DNA of 17,937 bases from Bacteroidales bacterium. Its GTDB lineage: Bacteria > Bacteroidota > Bacteroidia > Bacteroidales > WCHB1-69. The notes beneath the pieces are model-generated. The model did no database searches and was not told the origin of the DNA. It was given only the letters and a program-made list of their open reading frames with translations. Both the position numbers and the translations under genes were made by a program. The DNA lies in contig JAISTU010000166.1 in the NCBI GenBank assembly GCA_031272415.1, forward strand, positions 1 to 17,937, given 5' to 3'. Positions 7,596-15,725 of the stretch are shown here, in pieces (the first letter of the stretch is position 1; each line of letters begins with the position of its first letter).

Positions 7596-10500
7596 ATGAA
7601 AACGTTGAGATTAACAACAATGATGATGCTCATAGGAGCAATGGGAATTTGGGGTGCTAAATCGCAAACATGCCCCAATATTGATTTTACTTATGGTAAT
7701 TTTACCAATTGGCAATGTTATGCAGGTAATTGTGCAGGTGGCACAAACATAGAGGCAACTACAGCGCCGATTCCGGCACAGCATTCAATTATCAATGCGG
7801 CTGCTGAATTGGCAGCAGGTACATTACCTGATGAACAATGCCCCGGCATTTTAAAAGTAATGCAAGGTAAAAATTATTCTTGCAAGTTGGGTAATTCTGC
7901 CGTTGGGGCACAAACAGAAGGCATTGAGTATACATTAACAGTGGACAGCAATAGTTCTTTGTTGATGTTGTCGTTTGCTTGGGTGCTGCAAAAAGCAGGA
8001 CATGATGAGTCTGCACAGCCCAAATTTACGATGGATGTCAAAGATGCGGCAACCGGTCAAAATATAGCCACTTTGCCTTGTAATCACGTAATCTTTACCG
8101 CAGAATATTTACCTGTCGGCTTAGGATTAGAGTGCGATAATGGCGATTTCCAAGGGTTAAATTGGGTTACGGTTGCTTTTAGTTTGGAGGCTTTGGTAGG
8201 GCAGACTATTAAAATTCGATTCACAACCTTAGACTGCACACAATCAGGGCATTATGGCTATGCCTATGTTATTTGTGAATGCCGTCCGATGCGTATTGAG
8301 TTGATGTATTGTGAGGGTCAAACGGCAGCCAGAATGCAGGCACCTGATGGATTTGGATCCTACACTTGGTCTCGCTCTTCCGACCCCAGTTGGCATCTAT
8401 ATACCCGCCAAATCACAGTACCAAATCCTTGGGATGGCGAAACATTTAGTTGCGTAATGACATCTATCATGTCTGCCTCTTGCGGTGCTACCATTCAAAC
8501 AGAAATCAAAAAGACTTCTATTGATGCTTCTTTCTTCTGGGCTAAACCGGGAGAAACAGATGACCCTATGTTGATAAATAAATATGACACTTGCTCACGA
8601 ACAGCGTCTTTTGTAGATTTGTCGCGGGTCTTTAACAGCGAAAAAGAAAGTGTTGAATGGAGAATACATGGTTTGCCATTAGAAATAGGCTCATCAAGCG
8701 ACAGTATTTTTACCGTTCAATTCCCAGACCCTGATACGCCAACAACCTACTTGGTACGCTTGCAGGTTACGGCTGAAAATGGCTGTGCGGATACTTCTGA
8801 TGCATTATCTACCAACTATATACGTATCTATCCATCTCCACAAGTAAAAATAGATGGTCCCGACCAACTTTGTGATGGAAATGTAGATACATTATGGGGA
8901 AAAGAAAAAAGGACAAAAATAGTCCGCTATCAATGGCATTTTGCTGCCGGTGTGCAAGCAACTATTATCAATGACAGTACTTTAAGAATTGAAGGTCCGG
9001 GTACATATATTTTGGAGGCGGAAAATGAGTTTGGCTGTATTATCTTTGATACCCTTGTGGTTTCTCCATTGAAACCGGTTATGACCAAAGAAATACATCA
9101 TGTCAATTGTCATGGTGGCAGGGATGGCTGGTTCCGCAATAGTTCTATATCGGGTGGTGCCACTCCTTATCAATTTGCCAATTGGATTTTGCCCGGTTTT
9201 GCTTACGATGGTACAGACTCAATCTCTTTACCGGCATCCAGTGGATTGACTATCATGCGATTACCGGCAGGCAAATACTATTTTTATGGTATGGACGCCG
9301 GCGGTTGTGAAATCTACGATACAATAGAAATATTCCAACCTGATTCTTTGCAACCTCGCATTCAATTTGACTCCACCACTTGCGGAATGGATAATGGCAA
9401 AATGCGATTTTATGCTACCGGAGGCACAACACCCTATAAATTTGTAACTTATGCAGGGGACACCGTTTCCACAGGTACTCAACTCAATAACCTTTCCGAT
9501 ATAGGTTATCATACAATTATCATTGATGCAAATTATTATTCTGCACTTACGCCCGGTGCAGGTCAGGATCCTGATGTAAATAAAAAAGGTTGTATTGCCG
9601 AGTCTTATGATACAATACACAGAGTGCCGGTGCCTTACATTACCGTAGATTCGGTTTGTGAAGAACGCTGTGCAGACTCTAATGGATACATTGGCATCTC
9701 AGTACATGAACAACGCCCACCATTGGAATACACTTGGAGTCATTCGACAGATACTAACTATTATACACGTCTTACTCGTGTTGCACGTAATTTAGGAACA
9801 GGAACATATACTGTGCATGTGGTAGACAGCAATGGGTGTGTAATGGATACCACAATTTATGTACCTGAATTTAAACCACTTTCATTGACGGCAGCACTTA
9901 CCCCTGAAACATGCGAAAGGCGAGACGGGCGAATTATAGTATTTGTCAGAAGTGATGCCCCCAATACATTATCATTTGGTTGGGATGGTTTGGAACCGCC
10001 GACAATGGTACCTTTTGACTCTATCAAAGCCAATCTCAAAGGCGATTCGTTATACACCTTGACAGTCAAAGATACATTTTGCACATTAGATACCTCATTT
10101 TTGGTAACTTATGTGCCCGGACCTGAAGCAGATTTTACCACAGCCACCTACACCGTGCCTACATCAACACCATTTGCGTTGACTGAAATATCGAAAGGCA
10201 GTATTGTACAAGGTGACTGGGATTTTGGCGATGGCAATACAGGTCAAACGGACGGTACAAGTCGCATTATTTATCACAATTATCCGGAAAAAGGAGAATA
10301 TACCGTTTTCCTTTTGGTAACAGATAAAAACGGCTGTACAGATACCATCAGCAAACTTATCAAAACGTATGAAGAGATGAAAGTGTATATTCCAAACTCA
10401 TTTACGCCCAACGGAGACGGCTTAAATGATACATGGAAACCCATTATGACCGAGTATATTGACGAAAATTATACACTGACCATCTTTGATAGATGGGGAC

Positions 10501-10658
10501 AAGCCATTTTTGTAACGCATGACCCGCTACAAGCATGGGACGGCACCGTCGATGGTAAATTTGTACAATCCAACACAACTTATACTTACAAAGTTACTAT
10601 CCGCGATTTCACTAATCAAGATTACGAATACACAGGATACGTAACCGTGATACGGTAG
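7596..10658 (+). CDS. Secreted SprB-repeat/PKD protein with T9SS type B sorting domain
   Basis: This large exported surface protein has 1020 residues. A GTG in frame lies three bases upstream (7593), but the ATG at 7596 gives the more usual MKTLRL start. A signal peptide runs about 1-23 (hydrophobic MMMLIGAMGIWGAKSQ). Next comes a Cys-rich jelly-roll-like module (about 24-235), then Ig-like stretches with CDTCS- and ENGCADTSD-type loops. Four SprB-like repeats start near 500, 587, 682 and 763, with the recognisable C..G.DG...GG..PY and G.Y...D..GC pattern, some degenerate. A PKD domain (about 841-925, DWDFGDGNTG) follows. The last ~90 residues are the CHU_C domain, starting YIPNSFTPNGDGLND with DRWGQ and AWDGT. 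That C-terminal domain is the known type B signal for secretion and surface attachment by the T9SS. Adhesion or gliding is inferred. The gene is monocistronic, with a terminator after it. Confidence 0.9.
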   Translation: MKTLRLTTMMMLIGAMGIWGAKSQTCPNIDFTYGNFTNWQCYAGNCAGGTNIEATTAPIPAQHSIINAAAELAAGTLPDEQCPGILKVMQGKNYSCKLGNSAVGAQTEGIEYTLTVDSNSSLLMLSFAWVLQKAGHDESAQPKFTMDVKDAATGQNIATLPCNHVIFTAEYLPVGLGLECDNGDFQGLNWVTVAFSLEALVGQTIKIRFTTLDCTQSGHYGYAYVICECRPMRIELMYCEGQTAARMQAPDGFGSYTWSRSSDPSWHLYTRQITVPNPWDGETFSCVMTSIMSASCGATIQTEIKKTSIDASFFWAKPGETDDPMLINKYDTCSRTASFVDLSRVFNSEKESVEWRIHGLPLEIGSSSDSIFTVQFPDPDTPTTYLVRLQVTAENGCADTSDALSTNYIRIYPSPQVKIDGPDQLCDGNVDTLWGKEKRTKIVRYQWHFAAGVQATIINDSTLRIEGPGTYILEAENEFGCIIFDTLVVSPLKPVMTKEIHHVNCHGGRDGWFRNSSISGGATPYQFANWILPGFAYDGTDSISLPASSGLTIMRLPAGKYYFYGMDAGGCEIYDTIEIFQPDSLQPRIQFDSTTCGMDNGKMRFYATGGTTPYKFVTYAGDTVSTGTQLNNLSDIGYHTIIIDANYYSALTPGAGQDPDVNKKGCIAESYDTIHRVPVPYITVDSVCEERCADSNGYIGISVHEQRPPLEYTWSHSTDTNYYTRLTRVARNLGTGTYTVHVVDSNGCVMDTTIYVPEFKPLSLTAALTPETCERRDGRIIVFVRSDAPNTLSFGWDGLEPPTMVPFDSIKANLKGDSLYTLTVKDTFCTLDTSFLVTYVPGPEADFTTATYTVPTSTPFALTEISKGSIVQGDWDFGDGNTGQTDGTSRIIYHNYPEKGEYTVFLLVTDKNGCTDTISKLIKTYEEMKVYIPNSFTPNGDGLNDTWKPIMTEYIDENYTLTIFDRWGQAIFVTHDPLQAWDGTVDGKFVQSNTTYTYKVTIRDFTNQDYEYTGYVTVIR

Positions 10659-10674
10659 TTGAGAGTTGAGAGTT
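10658..10674 (+). repeat. Short tandem repeat GTTGAGA
   Basis: GTTGAGA occurs twice plus a third partial unit (GTTGAGAGTTGAGAGTT), beginning in the last base of the adhesin stop codon and running up to the terminator. It has no coding role. Confidence 0.7.
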
Positions 10675-10678
10675 ATTG

Positions 10679-10721
10679 GACTCCTTAAAATGGTAAAAAG
10701 TTTTAAGGAGTCTATTTTTTT
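10679..10721 (+). terminator. Strong intrinsic terminator of the adhesin gene
   Basis: GACTCCTTAAAA (10679-10690) pairs perfectly over 12 bases with TTTTAAGGAGTC (10701-10712) around a 10-base loop, then TATTTTTTT follows. It begins 21 bases after the adhesin stop. The MITE copy starts at the end of its T-tract. Confidence 0.92.
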
Positions 10722-10881
10722 AGATATTTCGACGGTCTTGACATTTTGAGAAAATTTTAACTACTTAATTATCAGTATTTTATATTTTTCAGAAACGGAT
10801 TTTTGAAATGTAGTGTCCCCCCCGCTAAATCGTAATGTGTTGATACTCTTTTGTTTACAAATCGAAACCGTCAAAGTCGGG
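10722..10881 (+). mobile_element. MITE-like element, copy 1 (left end decayed)
   Basis: About 160 non-coding bases match the reverse complement of 17774-17936 at roughly 90% identity with three small indels. The right end reads ACCGTCAAAGTCGGG (10867-10881), one mismatch from the terminal inverted repeat of copy 2. The left end keeps TTCGACGGT (10728-10736), but its outer six bases are AGATAT instead of CCCGAC, so it is degraded or truncated against the terminator T-tract. Distinctive internal stretches shared with copy 2 include CAGAAACGG, GAAATGTAGTG and CGCTAAATCGTAA. No reading frame is present, so an autonomous partner would be needed to move it. No target duplication could be recognised. 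Confidence 0.8.
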
Positions 10882-10905
10882 ATTTACGATTTTGGATTTA
10901 CGATT
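10880..10905. repeat. 12-bp direct repeat GGATTTACGATT abutting MITE copy 1
   Basis: GGATTTACGATT occurs at 10880-10891 and again at 10894-10905 with a period of 14 bases. The first unit straddles the right end of the MITE, so its GG belongs to the element. Confidence 0.7.
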
Positions 10906-10947
10906 GTAGATTATTTTTCATTTTTTGCATTTTAGGAGAAAAATGTT

Positions 10948-12816
10948 CTAAAATTGAAAATAGATAAAAGGTTGTAAATCGGCGGTGGCAAATTGGAAAA
11001 TAATCAAAACAACTACAACACAAATGAGTAATAATAACCATAATGGCATCACCGCAAACGCATAACGATAACGGCGTTTGAGTTTGTCGGGTAACCAGTG
11101 AATGACAAGTCCTAACAACAACAGTATGAATACTTTACTGTTGGCGGCAATAATGTTTCCTAAAAGTTCCCAATTCCAATGACTGCCAATTTGTTGCACC
11201 ATATTTTTTGCAGTTTCCCATGCTGTTTCGTTTGCCGAAGAAGGGTCAAGATTGGAGCCGGAGCGAAAAAATAAACGTGTAAATGAAATAAATACAAAAG
11301 TGAGCAAAATAGACCACGCCCGATTGACTTTTGGCAACGTTTTTCCGTGCGTAAAGAAGTGATACAGCATGCTCAACAGCGTGCCTGCAAAAATAAATCC
11401 TGTCCAAATTTCACCTATCAAAAAAGCCGGATTTTTGAAAATATTTTGCAACAAAACAAACAATGCAAACAAAAATGCCGTCAAAAGTGTCTTAAAATAC
11501 GGATTAAGTTGTCGCCAAATTTTAAAACTGAGTATTCCCAAGCCATTGAGACCGCCCCAAATCATAAAATTCCAACTTGCTCCATGCCAAAGTCCTCCTA
11601 AAAGCATGGTATTCATCATGTTAATATTTGTATTGATAACTTTGTGTGTTTTTTTCCAAAATATAAGTAATACACTCAAAATCAATACAATAGAAATCAA
11701 AATAAGTGCAATCCAAATATTATTGGTCAAAAGAATAATGATGCCGATAATGATTGCCAAAATGAGGTAAGTGCCAACTGTTGCGTTTCGATTGCCGCCC
11801 AGGGGGATGTATAAATAATCGGTGAGCCATTTGGAGAGCGAAATATGCCATCTTTTCCAGAAATTACCCGGATTGGTGGCTTTGTAGGGCGAATTGAAGT
11901 TTTTTGGCAAGCGAAACCCCATCAACATAGCAACACCGATAGCGATGTCCGTATAACCCGAAAAATCTGCATAAACTTGCATAGAATAGGTAAACAAAGC
12001 CATCAAATTTTCAAAACCGGAATACATCATCGGATTATTAAACACTCTATCCACAAAATTGACCGCTAAATAGTCGCTTAAAATCATCTTTTTTGCCAAT
12101 CCGTTGAGTATCCAAAAAATTGCAATTCCGAACATTTTTTTTGTCAAAAAGTATTTTTCATACAATTGAGGCACAAATTCATTGGCACGAACAATAGGAC
12201 CGGCGACCAATTGCGGGAAAAAACTAACATAAAATCCGAAATTAAGTATATTTCGCACCGGCTCTATCCGCCGTTTGAACACATCCACTGAATAACTGAT
12301 GGTTTGAAATGTATAAAATGAAATCCCAACAGGCAATATAATTTTATCTACCGAAAAATAAGAGGCTCCCGAAACCGTATTTGCTGCTTGTGCTAAATAA
12401 TTGATAACGTGTAAGTTAGCGCCAAAACAATTGTTGATAACATCCACAAAAAAGTATGCATATTTAAAATAAGAAAGTACAAAAAGATTGATAAAAACGC
12501 TTAAAAAAAGGAACAATCGTCTCTTTGCTTGCGTTTTGGAGGCATAAATCAGTTGTCCAAGCACAAAATCAGAAATGGTGGAAAAGACCAAAATCATCAA
12601 AAAACTACCGCTTGTTTTGTAATAAAAAAACAAACTGACGGCTAATAAAAACGTATTTCTGAGTAATTTACGGTTGTATAAAAATGAAAATGCAGCCATT
12701 ACGAACGCAAAAAATACCCAAAAATAAAATTGTGTAAATAAAAGCGGACGACTTTCGTTAAACGAAAATATCTCCTGTAAAAAAGGTAAAATATTGTTCA
12801 AAAAATCTGTGGTCAT
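10948..12816 (-). CDS. MBOAT-family O-acyltransferase (AlgI/DltB type)
   Basis: This 622-residue polytopic inner-membrane protein of the MBOAT family moves acyl, usually acetyl, groups across the membrane toward surface polymers. Visible motifs are VSFYTFQTISYSVDVF (about 167-180), FFPQLVAGPIVR (199-210), FWKRWHISLSKWLTDYLYIPLGGNR (319-343) with the first conserved histidine H324, and MLLGGLWHGASWNF (404-417) with the catalytic histidine H411. Between GGNR and the catalytic segment lie about 60 residues with two strongly hydrophobic stretches (350-387). AlgI has only about ten residues there. The protein is also some 100 residues longer than AlgI, with extra C-terminal membrane segments. Its start overlaps the upstream SGNH gene by four bases (ATGA), so it is the last gene of a three-gene operon whose SGNH proteins are probable periplasmic partners. 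The acceptor polymer is unknown. I see no intrinsic terminator after it. Confidence 0.93.
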   Translation of the reverse strand: MTTDFLNNILPFLQEIFSFNESRPLLFTQFYFWVFFAFVMAAFSFLYNRKLLRNTFLLAVSLFFYYKTSGSFLMILVFSTISDFVLGQLIYASKTQAKRRLFLFLSVFINLFVLSYFKYAYFFVDVINNCFGANLHVINYLAQAANTVSGASYFSVDKIILPVGISFYTFQTISYSVDVFKRRIEPVRNILNFGFYVSFFPQLVAGPIVRANEFVPQLYEKYFLTKKMFGIAIFWILNGLAKKMILSDYLAVNFVDRVFNNPMMYSGFENLMALFTYSMQVYADFSGYTDIAIGVAMLMGFRLPKNFNSPYKATNPGNFWKRWHISLSKWLTDYLYIPLGGNRNATVGTYLILAIIIGIIILLTNNIWIALILISIVLILSVLLIFWKKTHKVINTNINMMNTMLLGGLWHGASWNFMIWGGLNGLGILSFKIWRQLNPYFKTLLTAFLFALFVLLQNIFKNPAFLIGEIWTGFIFAGTLLSMLYHFFTHGKTLPKVNRAWSILLTFVFISFTRLFFRSGSNLDPSSANETAWETAKNMVQQIGSHWNWELLGNIIAANSKVFILLLLGLVIHWLPDKLKRRYRYAFAVMPLWLLLLICVVVVLIIFQFATADLQPFIYFQF

Positions 12817-14093
12817 TGCAAGCGTTTTCGTTTTCGTTGAAGATAGTTAACATATTCATTTACAATGGCATTATAAAGTGCATCTCCCAAAAGCAAATAG
12901 CCGCTGGCAGTAAAATGTACTCTATCCGGTCTCGCTAAACCATCTGATTGCCAATTCTTTATGGAAGTTAAACCGCCCATAAAATCAAACAAATCCCAAA
13001 CCCCCGTGTGATAATACCTTGCCAATGAATAAAAAGATTGCTGTGCCCAATAACCATTGACATTATTAACGTAAGACCGCCTGCTGGCCTTGCGATAAGT
13101 GTCGTTATTGGTGGTGAATAAAATTGCACAATTTGGCGACACACTGCGAATACGGCTGATAAGCGACTTATAATTAGTCTGAAAAGCAAGCGTATCAAAC
13201 TTGTCCGTGTGTGCATCATTAACCCCAATGGAAAGGATGACCAAGTCGGGTTTTACAAATTTTAAATCATTTTCCAGATATTGACACCGCAAATAGGAGG
13301 GCAATTTTGCTCCATTGACCCCAATATCCACGTATGTAAGTCCGTTGAGATGATTATCTAACCAAAAGCCCCGCAAAATAAATGGTTTTGAAAAATTATC
13401 TCTCAAATGAAAAGAGAGTGAAAAAGAGTCTATAGGCTCTTTAAATTCAAATAGATAAGCCATTTTTTCGGGGTAATAATCACCTTCAATTTCATCTTCG
13501 CCGGAGGAGAGTACCGGTATTATGGCATCAGACTCGCAAGTGGCTAATAACCAAACAGTTGTAAAATTATACAAAATACCGTCTTTGTTTCTCATTTTAA
13601 TGGCAATTTTGGCATTAGGGTCGGTTGTTGCTAACGAAATTCCGCTCAATCCCATTGGATATTTGGCGTCATGCTGCGTATTTTTGCACATATCCCAATT
13701 GCCGGAAGAAGTAGTGATATAATTGGAAGGATTGTTGGTTTTGGCGGCTGAAAATGGAAAAATTAAGCCTCTGCTGCCGACAATTCCGGGACAAAGAGAG
13801 AGCAAATTTTTCCGCACTTGTCCGCTCCAAACACCCGCCTGTATATGCGAACCGCCCAAATGTAAAATCGTTACTTTGCCTTTCCCCTGAAACAAAAGCC
13901 TGTCCAATTTGCTGAAAAAAGCATCATAAGTCGTGCTGTCAGAAGAAGGATAATATATCAAATTATCCACCGTATGAAGGCATGAATAGGGCAACACAGG
14001 CTGATAAACAGATTGTGCATTCAGCAAAATGGATACGCTTAATACATTGATAATCAATAACTTATATAATATTTTACTCTTATTCTTTTTCAT
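12813..14093 (-). CDS. Secreted SGNH/GDSL-family protein, MBOAT partner
   Basis: This protein has 426 residues and an N-terminal signal peptide or anchor (about 1-26: KILYKLLIINVLSVSILLNAQ), so it acts in the periplasm or outer envelope. The SGNH blocks are readable: block I HLGGSHIQAG with nucleophile S82 (GGS replaces the usual GDS), block II DIGVNGAKL (257-264), block III SIGVND with N292, and block V DRVHFT with D390 and H393. All catalytic residues are thus present. About 170 residues separate blocks I and II, long enough for an inserted beta-rich or carbohydrate-binding-like module. It overlaps the preceding SGNH gene by 14 bases and the MBOAT gene by four, so translation is coupled. 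By analogy with AlgX/AlgJ, PatB-type and similar proteins it should transfer or remove acetyl groups on a surface glycan; that role is inferred. It is a distant paralogue of its upstream neighbour. Confidence 0.87.
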   Translation of the reverse strand: MKKNKSKILYKLLIINVLSVSILLNAQSVYQPVLPYSCLHTVDNLIYYPSSDSTTYDAFFSKLDRLLFQGKGKVTILHLGGSHIQAGVWSGQVRKNLLSLCPGIVGSRGLIFPFSAAKTNNPSNYITTSSGNWDMCKNTQHDAKYPMGLSGISLATTDPNAKIAIKMRNKDGILYNFTTVWLLATCESDAIIPVLSSGEDEIEGDYYPEKMAYLFEFKEPIDSFSLSFHLRDNFSKPFILRGFWLDNHLNGLTYVDIGVNGAKLPSYLRCQYLENDLKFVKPDLVILSIGVNDAHTDKFDTLAFQTNYKSLISRIRSVSPNCAILFTTNNDTYRKASRRSYVNNVNGYWAQQSFYSLARYYHTGVWDLFDFMGGLTSIKNWQSDGLARPDRVHFTASGYLLLGDALYNAIVNEYVNYLQRKRKRLQ

Positions 14094-15540
14094 TTTTATT
14101 AGAAGACATTACATGTTGAATAATTTGCGGGTCTACTTTTTTTCGCAAAACATAAAATCTATAATTGACCCAAAAGGCATCCCAAAGGGCAGTAGCAATT
14201 CTATCTGCTCCCAAACTTGTAAAATGAATATAATCCGAGCCGGCAAGTGCGGGCTGGTGTTTTACCCATGAAATCATTGAATTTTCACCTCCCATCACGT
14301 GAAACATATCCCAGTAGGCAACATTGTTATCCAAAGCCGTTTTTTTCAAAGCCTCATTTAGTTCAGGCAACAAATACCATGTTGCCAAAACGCCATTTTT
14401 ATTGCGTCTGCTCATGTCAGAAGGTCCTATAAATAAAATGGTCGCTTTGGGATTGATTTTTTGAATATAACGAATTTGACGTGTGATATTTGCCATATAA
14501 TCAGATATTTGCTTTTGTGTTTTGATAGATGGCATCATATTGCCGCCATATTGCATAATCACCATTCTTACGTTCATGAGCGACATACAATTGGCGAATG
14601 TCGCCGAGTCCATACCTGTAAAAATTGTACCTGAACAGCCCCGCATGGGTACATTATCTACCGTAACACCGCAAGAATCTTCCATAGAAACGCCGTAAAT
14701 TTCCGCCGTTCCGTTGATAGTGATGCTTGCTCTGGAAACAGGTTGGTCAAAATCCCAACTCAAAACGGCTGCTCCCGTTGTTGCCGGCAATGTACGCTTT
14801 TGAGATTTGCAGGTAACATATATAGGCTGCGAATTGTGTCCTAATAACAATTTGAGCCTTTTGAAAGTTTTTGTGCCCGGTTGAGCGTTTTTAAAACTTG
14901 ATGCTCCAACGGTGATAGTGCCGTTGCCATACACTTGTACTACATTTGCCAACATACCGTATCTGCGATGTCCTGCCCGCCGATTGGTGGAATCTTTGAG
15001 CGAACCATACAACACAAAACGACTCATTGAACCTGCATAACTCTGTGATACTGAAACAGATGGAATCGTCTGAATGGCAGGAACCATGCCCGCTCCACTA
15101 CCTCCGAAGAAAGTTTGAAATTGTTGCCGTAAATAGGCTGAAATTCTGTCCATTTCTATTTGAGAATCACCATAATGTGTAATATGAACCGTGCGACTGC
15201 TCTTTTTGGCACTCTCTAAAACAGCAAAAAATTTATCCAAAAATTTGTAGTCATTTTTTGGAAAATAAATGTGCGCCACATTGCCATAAATAAATTCTTT
15301 ATAATATAGCAGACTGTCCATCAATGATTTAAACTGTTGCATTTCGGCTTGTTTTTTTAATGAGTCTAAAGTAGCATCTACGTCCAAATCGGCTTCTTTT
15401 TGGCTAAAAACCTCCGACAAAAGGGGTGCTTTTATCGTAATTTTTCCAAAATTGATGCCGTCTTGCGGAAAGATAAATGACGTAAATCCTAACAGCAAAA
15501 AACACAAAAGTATAAATATCAATATTTTATATGGCTTCAT
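14080..15540 (-). CDS. Membrane-anchored or secreted SGNH/GDSL-family protein, first gene of O-acetylation operon
   Basis: This protein has 486 residues. A hydrophobic segment (about 4-24, ILIFILLCFLLLGFTSFIF) is followed by a charged, probably helical linker (about 45-85) and then an SGNH domain. Block I is HYGDSQIE with S126. Block II is around NVPMRGCSG (297-304). Block III is QYGGN with N334 in place of the common GxND. Block V is DYIHFT with D436 and H439. Residues about 200-290 between blocks I and II look beta-rich, resembling the inserted carbohydrate-binding-like domain of some peptidoglycan or glycan O-acetylesterases. The family assignment is solid; whether it is an esterase or an acetyltransferase is not. 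It leads the operon, with a -7 element 33 bases upstream, and overlaps the second SGNH gene by 14 bases. Two different SGNH proteins with one MBOAT suggest division of labour, for example acyl relay and final transfer. Confidence 0.87.
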   Translation of the reverse strand: MKPYKILIFILLCFLLLGFTSFIFPQDGINFGKITIKAPLLSEVFSQKEADLDVDATLDSLKKQAEMQQFKSLMDSLLYYKEFIYGNVAHIYFPKNDYKFLDKFFAVLESAKKSSRTVHITHYGDSQIEMDRISAYLRQQFQTFFGGSGAGMVPAIQTIPSVSVSQSYAGSMSRFVLYGSLKDSTNRRAGHRRYGMLANVVQVYGNGTITVGASSFKNAQPGTKTFKRLKLLLGHNSQPIYVTCKSQKRTLPATTGAAVLSWDFDQPVSRASITINGTAEIYGVSMEDSCGVTVDNVPMRGCSGTIFTGMDSATFANCMSLMNVRMVIMQYGGNMMPSIKTQKQISDYMANITRQIRYIQKINPKATILFIGPSDMSRRNKNGVLATWYLLPELNEALKKTALDNNVAYWDMFHVMGGENSMISWVKHQPALAGSDYIHFTSLGADRIATALWDAFWVNYRFYVLRKKVDPQIIQHVMSSNKNEKE

Positions 15541-15573
15541 CCAATCTATTATTTATTAAAATATTCAAACTTG

Positions 15574-15581
15574 CAAAGGTA
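15574..15581 (-). promoter_or_regulatory. -7 element of the SGNH-SGNH-MBOAT operon promoter
   Basis: On the minus strand TACCTTTG, within TGTACCTTTGCA, fits TAnnTTTG and ends 33 bases before the first SGNH start. The TTTTTAATTGA block of the other promoters is absent and no -33 TTG lies at the usual distance, so it may be weaker or differently controlled. Confidence 0.65.
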
Positions 15582-15626
15582 CAATTTTTAATGATAAAAA
15601 AAATAAAAAGCAAATTTCTGATTTTT

Positions 15627-15657
15627 TTTGATTAAACCAAAAAAAAGTGTATCTTTG
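15627..15657 (+). promoter_or_regulatory. Canonical Bacteroidota promoter of rplS
   Basis: TTTG at 15627-15630, a 19-base spacer and TATCTTTG at 15650-15657 match the -33/-7 consensus well. The -7 context GTGTATCTTTGCA equals that of fabH and nifJ. It lies back to back with the SGNH operon promoter, about 70 bases away. Confidence 0.85.
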
Positions 15658-15659
15658 CA

Positions 15660-15716
15660 AAACGCTTATTTTAGTGTTTAAAAATTCGTATATTATAATA
15701 AAAACAAGATATAATA
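15660..15716 (+). promoter_or_regulatory. Possible structured leader of rplS
   Basis: The 68-base leader can fold into two small stems: AAACGCT (15660-15666) with AGTGTTT (15673-15679), including one G-U pair, and TATTATA (15691-15697) with TATAATA (15710-15716). Ribosomal-protein leaders often bind their own product to limit synthesis. Whether this one does is speculation, since AT-rich DNA forms weak stems easily. Confidence 0.3.
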
Positions 15717-15725
15717 AATAAAGAG

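Noticed and set aside
10929..10954. Hairpin ATTTTAG/CTAAAAT across the MBOAT stop as a terminator
   Set aside because: The stem is short and AT-only, and on the minus strand it is followed by GCAAAAAATG, not a T-tract.
11347..12069. Plus-strand open frames within the MBOAT gene
   Set aside because: Composition is rich in Lys, Gln and Ile with no family features. The opposite strand encodes clear MBOAT motifs.
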